Notes under the pieces: model-generated
Told to the model about the DNA's origin: nothing
Databases searched by the model: none
What the model saw: only the letters and a program-made list of their open reading frames with translations
In this document: positions 1 to 5,131 of the stretch, one piece after another
Numbering within the stretch: position 1 is the first letter of the stretch
Layout: each line of letters begins with the position of its first letter
Source: an uncultured Prevotella sp.
GTDB taxonomy: Bacteria; Bacteroidota; Bacteroidia; Bacteroidales; Bacteroidaceae
Direction of reading: 5' to 3'
NCBI GenBank assembly: GCA_900547085.1
Contig: URFI01000096.1
Span: 1-8,376 of the forward strand
DNA: 8,376 bases
Translations under genes and position numbers: made by a program

Positions 1-403
1 CATTGTGGTGTCTGAATGGAATCCCGAAATAACGGGTGCCCTACTGGATGGAAGCGTAGCTACGCTCGAGAAACATGGAACTTTGCCCGAGAACATCCAT
101 GTAAAGACGGTACCCGGCAGCTTTGAACTCATCTATGGTGCCCATCAGATGGTGCTCAATGGCGGGTATGATGCCGTCATCATCTTGGGAAGTGTTATTC
201 GTGGAGAAACGCCCCACTTTGACTATATCTGCCAAGGTGTGACCCAGGGAATTGCTCACATCAATGCTAAAAGTGAGATACCGGTGGTCTTCGGGTTGCT
301 GACAACCAACGATTTACAGCAAGCTCAAGACAGAAGCGGTGGCAAACTGGGCAACAAGGGTGATGAATGTGCCGTGGTAGCCATCAAAATGGCTAAGTTT
401 TAA
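1..403 (+). CDS. ribH: 6,7-dimethyl-8-ribityllumazine synthase, 5'-truncated by window edge
   Basis: Penultimate enzyme of riboflavin synthesis. It condenses 5-amino-6-ribitylamino-uracil with 3,4-dihydroxy-2-butanone 4-phosphate to give lumazine in the cytosol, usually as a large oligomeric shell. The reading frame is open to the left edge (codon ATT at 2-4 precedes GTG GTG), and the peptide enters directly at the family's N-terminal 'IVVSEWN' strand, so the GTG at 5 is internal and the true start lies outside. About 20-25 residues should be missing relative to the usual ~155. Visible family marks are VPGSFEL (substrate loop), GSVIRGETPHFDY with the catalytic His encoded at 215-217, and the C-terminal GGKLGNKGDECA phosphate-binding segment. 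The frame ends in TAA at 401-403. Apart from the missing 5' end nothing is abnormal. The next gene starts 50 nt downstream on the same strand. Confidence 0.96.
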   Translation, partial: IVVSEWNPEITGALLDGSVATLEKHGTLPENIHVKTVPGSFELIYGAHQMVLNGGYDAVIILGSVIRGETPHFDYICQGVTQGIAHINAKSEIPVVFGLLTTNDLQQAQDRSGGKLGNKGDECAVVAIKMAKF

Positions 404-453
404 CAAGCCAGAACAAGGCCCATCAAACAAAAAGAACATATCAGCAGCGAACA

Positions 454-951
454 TTGAAAGACTTCGCAGCCATAGATTTTGAAACTGCCAACAGCTGTAG
501 AAGCAGCGTGTGCAGCGTAGGTGTGGTGATAGTAGAGAATGGGAAGATTACCGATTCGTACTATCACCTCATTCGTCCTTACCCCAATTACTACCATCCA
601 CGCAACATTGCCGTGCATGGTATTTTACCCTCAGACACGCAAGATGCGCCCCCCTTCCCTGAAGTGTGGGCCGAAATAGCGCCCCTCATCAAACATCTTC
701 CATTGGTGGCGCACAACAAAGCCTTTGACGAGAGCTGCCTGAAGGCCTGCTTTGCAACCTACGGCATGGCCTATCCCAACTATCCTTTCTATTGCACGTT
801 GATCGCTTCACGCAGAGTTTTCTGCCATCACGAATTGGCCAATCACCAGTTACACACGGTAGCGGCCCATTTGGGTTACAACTTAGTGAACCATCACCAC
901 GCCTTAGCCGATGCTGAAGCCTGCTCGGTCATCGCATTAAACATCCTCTGA
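454..951 (+). CDS. DnaQ-like 3'-5' exonuclease (DEDDh family), TTG start
   Basis: A 165-residue stand-alone exonuclease domain of the RNase T/DnaQ superfamily, expected to remove nucleotides from 3' ends using two metal ions. All acidic motifs are present: ExoI D8 and E10 in AIDFETA, ExoII D92 in AHNKAFDESCL, and ExoIII H148 and D153 in HHALADAEA, so it should be catalytically competent. The start is TTG at 454: no ATG or GTG lies in frame between the ribH stop and the ExoI motif, and families of this type start about seven residues before DFET, as here. There is no clear Shine-Dalgarno sequence, which is normal for Bacteroidota. It follows ribH by 50 nt on the same strand and may be co-transcribed with it. 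It lacks polymerase-binding or BRCT extensions, so a role in repair or RNA/oligonucleotide turnover fits as well as proofreading; the exact substrate cannot be told. Confidence 0.9.
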   Translation: MKDFAAIDFETANSCRSSVCSVGVVIVENGKITDSYYHLIRPYPNYYHPRNIAVHGILPSDTQDAPPFPEVWAEIAPLIKHLPLVAHNKAFDESCLKACFATYGMAYPNYPFYCTLIASRRVFCHHELANHQLHTVAAHLGYNLVNHHHALADAEACSVIALNIL

Positions 952-1105
952 CGAACGAAAAACGAAGACGAACAACGTGCGTAAAAACAAGCACACACGC
1001 CCAACTCAGGTAGGATTAACGATGCTAAAAGCCACCATTTTCAAGCCATACGGCACACGCATCCATACACACTGAATACAATAAAGACAACAATAACAAA
1101 GAATT
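952..1105 (+). other. Intergenic spacer, no clear signal
   Basis: This 154-nt gap between the exonuclease gene and the small hypothetical gene begins with a short low-complexity run of ACGAA words (951-972). I see no convincing Bacteroidota promoter (TTTG...TAnnTTTG), no intrinsic terminator and no RNA gene. A 17-codon ATG frame at 1022-1075 has nothing to support it. Confidence 0.5.
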
Positions 1106-1489
1106 ATGAAACTATTTCACCTTTTACAAGCCTACGAATTCGATGAAATCATGCCCGTCATCAACGACATGTTTCCCGGAACCAACAAGTTCCGCCCACA
1201 ACTAAAGATGGCATACGACATGCTGCTCACCATGAAACCTGTGAACAACAGCAAGGCCATCCGTTACAAGGTCATGCCCGGCGACAAGCCCGACCACTCT
1301 TATGTGGGTGCTGAAGACAGCTGTTTCAACGCTACCTGGGAGGTATGTCTGGGTAAGGACATATCGCGTGGGCAAGGTGTTGACTTGAATGACGCTGAAT
1401 TGCTGGCCAACGCATTGGTCAACCTTTGTCTGCAAGCCAAATATCCCAAAGAATTCGAACAAGCACACCAAAAATTAATGCGGGGGTAA
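1106..1489 (+). CDS. Small conserved-looking cytoplasmic protein of unknown function
   Basis: A 127-residue protein starting at ATG 1106 after an A-rich leader (ACAATAACAAAGAATT), typical of Bacteroidota translation starts. It has no signal peptide and no membrane segment. It begins with an amphipathic helix (KLFHLLQAYEFDEIMPVI), followed by a FPGTNKF segment, a mixed central region (KVMPGD, TWEVCLGKDI) and a helical C-terminus (DAELLANALVNLCLQAKYP, then a short charged tail). Its composition and length recall the small Bacteroidales domain-of-unknown-function proteins whose N-terminal half reads 'xxL.xxdFdevxxxL'; DUF6557 is one I thought of from memory but could not check. No catalytic motif is visible. 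It stands alone, 154 nt after the exonuclease gene and convergent with the sigma-factor operon. Coding is supported by a full uninterrupted frame with plausible amino acid use. No function is assigned. Confidence 0.8.
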   Translation: MKLFHLLQAYEFDEIMPVINDMFPGTNKFRPQLKMAYDMLLTMKPVNNSKAIRYKVMPGDKPDHSYVGAEDSCFNATWEVCLGKDISRGQGVDLNDAELLANALVNLCLQAKYPKEFEQAHQKLMRG

Positions 1490-1560
1490 GGTGCAACAAC
1501 AGCATGCGCCGAACCATCTTTCAACATGCGTGAACAAACGCTCAAGCCCTCTTCTGGCGC

Positions 1561-2838
1561 TTACTGGATGTTCCACCTCAACCCCACTTGCAGGTGAACA
1601 TTCAGCGGTTTGTCTTTAAAGAAGTTCTGCGTTTCGCTCTTGTTGTCGATGTAATATTTCACGCCAGGCTCGAAATAAGCGCCAAGATGCGGCGTAAAGT
1701 CATACTGCAAGCCCAAAGCAGCTTGGGTAGACAATTGCAATTTGTCCTTGGGCATGTCGTGTTTGATGCCCTCTTTCACCGTTTTGGCATCCACATTGAA
1801 GTCAACTTGCCCACCCGCGGTGACGTATGTTTTTAGTTTTTTGTTGCCCCAAACCATGAAATTCACATTCAGTGGAATTCCCACATAGTGCAAAGTTTGG
1901 CGGCGGGTTAGCCTACTGTCATCCAATACTTGAATGAAATCGGAAGACAGTTTCGTGTACACCAAACCCGATGTCAATGTCCATCGCTGGTTGAGGGCAT
2001 ATCCTGCCGTCAATCCAAACGACACTGGCTGGTGATGATCCGTCTCCTCGTGTGACTGAAGGGCGGTGGGCGATGCCGCCTCTGCAAAGAACAATTCAGG
2101 GGCGGCCTTTGCCAAATAATAGTTAGCCACCATATCTACAGGCGTTGCAAGACCGTTACGTCCCGAATAGGTACCCACCGAATTAGCCGCATAGAGATTC
2201 ATCGTCACCTTCGAACCATGGCGTGAAGCATGGATGCGCTGCCTCTCGGCAGGCAAAAACGTTTGCGAAGGCCTTCCAACCTCATTCTTTTGCACGGCCG
2301 ATGGTTGCGGTTGTTCAGCCACTTTCCCCGTTGATTCATCGGATGACGCTTCCGGTTGTCCGCCTGGTTCCATATCCTTATTCATCAAATCCTGCGGTCT
2401 GTCCGGAGATTCTGCGTCCTTTTCCTGCACCATAGCCATCAATGGTTGATTACTATCTGCGCCTTGCCGCACGGCCGACAACGCCTTTTTAACACGCGAT
2501 ACCACCGACTCGCTTGTTTGCTCTGCAAGCACCATTGGTTCCATTTGTTGGGTGCTGGGTTGCAAACCGGCCGGTTGCTGTTCGGTTTCCGTCCGTGCCA
2601 CCTCTTTTCCCATCTGTTCTTGATGGTTGAACAGCACATATCCTGCTCCGCCCATCAAAGCTAAAACGATGGCCGCCGCTGCTGCATAACGCCGCCAGCG
2701 CATCACCACAGCCGGCTTCCCAACAACTTTTTGTTGGTCAAGCGCCTGTTCAATGCCAGCCCATAAGTCATCCTTAACAGGTTCCTGGTGGTCGGCCATG
2801 CGCCGTTGTATATCTTTTATCCAATCGTCTTTCTTCAT
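1561..2838 (-). CDS. Probable ECF anti-sigma partner: one TM segment, long linker, C-terminal outer-membrane-type beta-barrel
   Basis: A 425-residue protein encoded right after the ECF sigma gene; its ATG overlaps the sigma stop codon (ATGA, 2835-2838), so translation is probably coupled. Residues 1-50 are charged and helical (KKDDWIKDIQRRMADHQEPVKDD), resembling the short cytoplasmic region of Bacteroidales sigma-regulator proteins. Residues ~51-70 are one hydrophobic segment after a RWRR positive cluster, giving an N-in topology. Residues ~71-200 are Gln/Pro/Glu/Ser-rich and probably disordered. Residues ~205-425 show alternating beta-strands with turns typical of the small Bacteroidota outer-membrane barrel domain (VSFGLTAGY, LTSGLVYTKLSSDF, HYVGIPLNVNF, LGAYFEPGVKYY, ending VGLRWNIQ). 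The gene context and N-terminus support an anti-sigma role; the barrel-like half is what automatic annotation would name. Direct sigma binding is inferred, and no zinc-binding anti-sigma motif is present. Confidence 0.85.
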   Translation of the reverse strand: MKKDDWIKDIQRRMADHQEPVKDDLWAGIEQALDQQKVVGKPAVVMRWRRYAAAAAIVLALMGGAGYVLFNHQEQMGKEVARTETEQQPAGLQPSTQQMEPMVLAEQTSESVVSRVKKALSAVRQGADSNQPLMAMVQEKDAESPDRPQDLMNKDMEPGGQPEASSDESTGKVAEQPQPSAVQKNEVGRPSQTFLPAERQRIHASRHGSKVTMNLYAANSVGTYSGRNGLATPVDMVANYYLAKAAPELFFAEAASPTALQSHEETDHHQPVSFGLTAGYALNQRWTLTSGLVYTKLSSDFIQVLDDSRLTRRQTLHYVGIPLNVNFMVWGNKKLKTYVTAGGQVDFNVDAKTVKEGIKHDMPKDKLQLSTQAALGLQYDFTPHLGAYFEPGVKYYIDNKSETQNFFKDKPLNVHLQVGLRWNIQ

Positions 2839-3380
2839 ATTGTCGTCGTCTTTGAATATTCTTGAATCATTTTTGCCAACAAGTTTTTCGCCCTGAAATA
2901 TTGCGAAGCCGATGTACTCTCTTTGATACCCAGGTCTGATGCGATTTCACGATGGCTTTTCTCCTCAAACACAAACTGGTTGAACACCGTCCTGTAGCCA
3001 GCAGGGAGCTGCTGTATCATCTGCATCACCACACTCATGGGAATGTTTTTCACATCCACCTCTTCATCCTCATCAGCCACGTCGGGCATCTCATCCACGA
3101 ATTGTAGCCGCTGGTTTTGCTTGAGATAGTTCAGCGACTCGTTGGCCACAATGCGCATCACCCACGCCTTCAGCGATCCCTCACCGCGGTAACCGAACCC
3201 GTTGATGGCTGCGAACACCTTCACAAAGCTATCCTGCAACACGTCTTGCACAGCGTCACGGTCGGCTATATACCGCAGCCCAACGGCCATGGCATACCCA
3301 CTGTAACGCTCATACAACCGTCGCATGGCCGTACGTTTACCTTGAAGTATCGCTTCCAAAAGACTTTTTTCAGTCTCCAC
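2835..3380 (-). CDS. RNA polymerase sigma-70 factor, ECF subfamily
   Basis: An ECF sigma factor of 181 residues, the usual size: it directs core RNA polymerase to a specific promoter set in response to an envelope or extracellular signal. The sigma-2 region spans ~residues 20-90, with the core-binding DAVQDVLQDSFVKVFAAI and the -10-recognising stretch GEGSLKAWVMRIVANESLNYLK. An acidic linker follows (DEMPDVADEDEEVDV, ~96-110). Sigma-4 spans ~118-172 with the helix-turn-helix KSHREIASDLGIKESTSASQYFRAKNLLA, in which the usual 'S.V..RL.RAR..L' is replaced by SASQYFRAKNLL, a common Bacteroidales variant. The start is GTG at 3380 (METEKSLLEAIL): it overlaps the 3' end of the upstream lipoprotein gene by 11 nt and no ATG in this frame lies nearby. 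The stop overlaps the next gene's ATG. The three genes therefore form one tightly coupled operon. Confidence 0.95.
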   Translation of the reverse strand: METEKSLLEAILQGKRTAMRRLYERYSGYAMAVGLRYIADRDAVQDVLQDSFVKVFAAINGFGYRGEGSLKAWVMRIVANESLNYLKQNQRLQFVDEMPDVADEDEEVDVKNIPMSVVMQMIQQLPAGYRTVFNQFVFEEKSHREIASDLGIKESTSASQYFRAKNLLAKMIQEYSKTTTI

Positions 3381-3951
3381 TTGTTCTGGTTTTCTTCGTA
3401 GATTTAAATTGAATGGTCTGCGACGGTTTGTATTCCTTCAGCAACTCACCGTCCAACCGAACCCCGGCCAACCGCAAAAAGGCGATGAAGGCCGTGGTCC
3501 GCTTGTCGTACACCGCCTTGGCATTGTTCAGTTCCATCACCAATTGCACCTTGTGCTCGTGACCCTTGGCCTTCACCGTCATCTCGACATCGTTTGGCAG
3601 GAGCGTAAAATAGTGCGAACTGGCCGAGTAAGCGGTTTCCAAATAAGACACACCATAGCTGCCTCCCCGCACGTCATCCAACGTCTCAACGCCCAGTTTG
3701 CGTGCGATGGTCTGTTGCACGTCGCGGGCCAACGGCAGGGTTGAATACACTTGTTGCACGCCCATCTCCAGTTCAGCCGAGCCAATATTCTGACCATTGA
3801 TGCTCCATATCCCTTCAAACCGCCCGTAATATTCTGGCGAAAGATTCGCCGAATTCAGGTTTTCATGGCTCATTTCGTCCCCGTCATCTACCGCACAACT
3901 CACGCACAGCAGACCTATCAACAAGTAAAAAACATATTTCATCATTCTCAT
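3370..3951 (-). CDS. Putative lipoprotein, first gene of the sigma-factor operon
   Basis: A 193-residue lipoprotein precursor. After MRMMK comes a hydrophobic segment (YVFYLLIGLL) and a lipobox-like CVSC, with Cys19 as the lipidation site; the -3 residue is Cys rather than the usual Leu, a mild departure. Right after Cys19 comes an acidic stretch (AVDDGDE), which resembles the Bacteroidota lipoprotein export signal for surface display. The mature part has a short strand-rich stretch (YYGRFEGIWSINGQNIGSAELEM), a helix (DVQQTIARKLGVETLDDV) and further strands (HYFTLLPNDVEMTVKAKGHEHKVQLVMELN). It reads like one of the ~200-residue Bacteroidales lipoproteins known only as domains of unknown function. 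The start is ATG 3951; Met3 or Met4 is possible. Its position in front of the sigma gene, with which its end overlaps, suggests a link to envelope sensing or a product under autoregulation. No catalytic motif is seen. Confidence 0.85.
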   Translation of the reverse strand: MRMMKYVFYLLIGLLCVSCAVDDGDEMSHENLNSANLSPEYYGRFEGIWSINGQNIGSAELEMGVQQVYSTLPLARDVQQTIARKLGVETLDDVRGGSYGVSYLETAYSASSHYFTLLPNDVEMTVKAKGHEHKVQLVMELNNAKAVYDKRTTAFIAFLRLAGVRLDGELLKEYKPSQTIQFKSTKKTRTSGD

Positions 3952-4027
3952 TTTATTTCATCTGCACTCTCGGCATCATCCCCTTGATTTCAACCTTGAA
4001 TACAGTAACCTTTCATCATTATAACTA

Positions 4028-4060
4028 CAAATATAAAAAATCTTGCATGGCAATCGCAAG
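4028..4060 (-). promoter_or_regulatory. Probable Bacteroidota promoter for the lipoprotein-sigma-anti-sigma operon
   Basis: On the minus strand, 4035-4028 reads TATATTTG, an exact match to the Bacteroidota -7 box TAnnTTTG. About 21 nt upstream lies CTTG (4060-4057), a weak match to the -33 TTTG. The start of transcription would fall near 4020, giving a leader of ~70 nt before the ATG at 3951. The box is clear; the -33 match and the spacing are imperfect. Confidence 0.5.
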
Positions 4061-4070
4061 TTTTTGCCAT
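4042..4070. repeat. Overlapping inverted repeats across the promoter -33 region
   Basis: Two interleaved perfect dyads are present: ATGGCAA (4047-4053) with TTGCCAT (4064-4070), and CTTGC (4042-4046) with GCAAG (4056-4060). They cannot both form as simple hairpins at the same time. They lie just upstream of the TATATTTG box on the minus strand, so an operator is a reasonable reading. On the minus strand the CTTGC/GCAAG arm pair is followed by ATTTTTT (4041-4035), which also gives a weak terminator-like shape. Confidence 0.45.
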
Positions 4071-4160
4071 TTATTTTGTTTCAGCTATCGTTCTTACATT
4101 TAAGGGCTATGTCGTGGAACTACGAATTTAACAAATTTAACGAATCAACTAAACAAGATA

Positions 4161-4225
4161 ATGAACGCAAGCGTTCTGCGAGTGGAACGAATCTGCCGAG
4201 AGAACAGTAATAATTTGATAATCAA
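4161..4225. repeat. Cluster of short dyads and a direct repeat
   Basis: Perfect dyads are AACGC-AA-GCGTT (4164-4175) and TTGAT-A-ATCAA (4215-4225). CGTTC (4172-4176) can alternatively pair with GAACG (4185-4189). TCTGCGAGTGGAAC is followed ~17 nt later by the related TCTGCCGAGAGAAC. The density of symmetry is higher than in the neighbouring sequence. It may be part of a dispersed intergenic repeat, which cannot be shown from one copy. Confidence 0.4.
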
Positions 4226-4254
4226 TACGTTGAACAACCGCAAGATTTCAGTTT

Positions 4255-4342
4255 CCAATAGCATTGACTTTGGCATCCAAAGTCATTGGGTTTGGCTCCT
4301 AAAGTCATTGGGTTTGGAATCCAAAAGCATGGAGATTGAAAT
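4255..4342 (+). repeat. Degenerate 22-bp tandem repeat, four units
   Basis: Units are 4255-4276, 4277-4298, 4299-4320 and 4321-4342, with a possible decayed fifth start at 4343. Adjacent units match at 15, 18 and 15 of 22 positions by eye; the central two share the 17-mer AAAGTCATTGGGTTTGG (4279-4295 and 4301-4317). Each unit begins CC/CTAAA or CCAA and most carry TTTGG near the end, so unit junctions form dyads: TGACTTTGG (4265-4273) pairs perfectly with CCAAAGTCA (4277-4285) across CAT, and TTTGGA-A-TCCAAA spans 4313-4325. The period is not a multiple of three, so the repetition is at DNA or RNA level, not protein level. Confidence 0.85.
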
Positions 4343-4379
4343 TCAAGCTCAATAGGCGGGGGGCGGCATGGCTCGATTC

Positions 4380-4436
4380 AAAAAAATAAAAAAAATGGCA
4401 GGGTCGATGCAAGATTTTACCACTTACCATGTTTTG
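4380..4436 (+). promoter_or_regulatory. Possible weak promoter region for the barrel-lipoprotein pair
   Basis: An A-rich tract (4380-4395) that could act as an UP-like or curved element precedes ATGTTTTG (4429-4436), which differs from the -7 consensus TAnnTTTG in its first two bases. No good -33 TTTG stands at the right distance. If real, the leader to the ATG at 4464 would be only ~20 nt. If these genes are read by the neighbouring ECF sigma factor, a consensus match is not expected. Confidence 0.25.
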
Positions 4437-4463
4437 TCATAAAAAATCAAATTAACAAACACG

Positions 4464-5111
4464 ATGAAAGAAAAATTCTACCATGCGAAAAGACATTTCT
4501 TAGCAACGGCTCTACTGCTATTCGCCACCTCGCCCTTGTGGGCACAACAAACCGAAAGCAAGGGTTATCCGTATCAAAAATATGAGGTAACATTCGCTGT
4601 TGGTATGCCTCTTGAAGATGCTTCCAACTTTTTCGGCTACCCCTCTACATCGCTGCCCAATACAACGCCTCTGGACAAGTACCACTGGGGCAAGTACTAC
4701 CTCAAGGAAGAAAACACCTCACCCATTTTCTCCATGGGTCTGCACTATCACTTCAGCAAACATTGGGCCGTGGGTTTGCAAGCCTCCTATCACCATATGT
4801 GGCGACAATGCTTCGAAACCACGACTGGCAACCATGCCTATAGTTTCAACCTGCACCATACGGCGTTGATGGCAAGTATGAGATATTATTATGCCATTCG
4901 GGCGAAACATTGCTTTTACAGCGGCCTATCGCTCGGTGTGGGGCAGCTGTTATACAAAAGTTATACCGACCACAACTTCACCAGTTCGTACAACATCGCA
5001 GCCGATTTTACCTTATTTGGTTTCATGATTGGCACCAAATTGTATGGCTTTGGCGAACTGGGCTCTTATCAAATGGGCTCGCTTAGGGCCGGCATGGGTT
5101 ACAGATTTTAA
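4464..5111 (+). CDS. Outer-membrane beta-barrel protein with signal peptide
   Basis: A 215-residue exported protein. Residues 1-27 form a Sec signal peptide: charged start (MKEKFYHAKR), hydrophobic core (FLATALLLFA) and a probable cut after LWA or LWAQ. The mature chain alternates hydrophobic and polar residues in strands separated by turns and Tyr/Trp/Phe girdles (YEVTFAVGMP, PIFSMGLHYHF, WAVGLQASYHHMW, ALMASMRYYYAI, CFYSGLSLGVGQLLY, ADFTLFGFMIG) and ends in AGMGYRF with a terminal Phe, the usual barrel C-terminus. An eight-stranded barrel of the small OmpA/OmpW-like type fits. The function is unknown and no enzyme motif is visible. The ATG at 4464 follows the A-rich leader AATTAACAAACACG. 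The lipoprotein gene follows after 20 nt, so the two are probably one transcript, divergent from the sigma operon. Confidence 0.88.
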   Translation: MKEKFYHAKRHFLATALLLFATSPLWAQQTESKGYPYQKYEVTFAVGMPLEDASNFFGYPSTSLPNTTPLDKYHWGKYYLKEENTSPIFSMGLHYHFSKHWAVGLQASYHHMWRQCFETTTGNHAYSFNLHHTALMASMRYYYAIRAKHCFYSGLSLGVGQLLYKSYTDHNFTSSYNIAADFTLFGFMIGTKLYGFGELGSYQMGSLRAGMGYRF

Positions 5112-5131
5112 AAACAAACACAGACAGAAAA

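Larger units (their letters stand above)
3952..4463. other. Divergent intergenic region with promoter, dyads and repeats
   Basis: This 512-nt gene-free stretch separates the minus-strand sigma operon from the plus-strand barrel/lipoprotein pair. From left to right it holds: a probable minus-strand promoter (4028-4035 with a dyad at 4042-4070); an AT-rich part with a short AATTT/AAATT dyad (4125-4137); a block of short dyads and direct repeats (4161-4225); the 22-bp tandem repeat (4255-4342); a G-rich cluster GGCGGGGGGCGG (4355-4366); a 16-nt A-rich tract (4380-4395); and a weak plus-strand -7-like box (4429-4436). It is more AT-rich than the flanking genes except for the G cluster. Confidence 0.75.

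Noticed and set aside
5..7. GTG at 5 as the ribH start
   Set aside because: The frame continues to the window edge with ATT before it, and the peptide begins in the middle of the conserved N-terminal strand, so the gene is cut by the window.
1022..1075. A 17-codon ATG frame between the exonuclease and the small hypothetical gene
   Set aside because: It is too short, with no leader, no conserved look and no regulatory design such as an attenuator with a following hairpin.
1490..1560. Intrinsic terminator between the convergent genes at 1489 and 1561
   Set aside because: Only 4-5-bp stems (for example GCGT 1528-1531 with ACGC 1538-1541) and no T-run follow, so there is not enough for a terminator call.
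4161..4355. A 64-codon plus-strand frame in the divergent intergenic region
   Set aside because: It crosses the 22-bp tandem array, whose period breaks the reading frame at each unit, and the dyad-rich block. The translation has no signal peptide or domain character. It is better read as noncoding repeat sequence.
4355..4366. G-quadruplex at GGCGGGGGGCGG
   Set aside because: It could form at most a two-layer structure; one isolated cluster without further G-runs is weak evidence.
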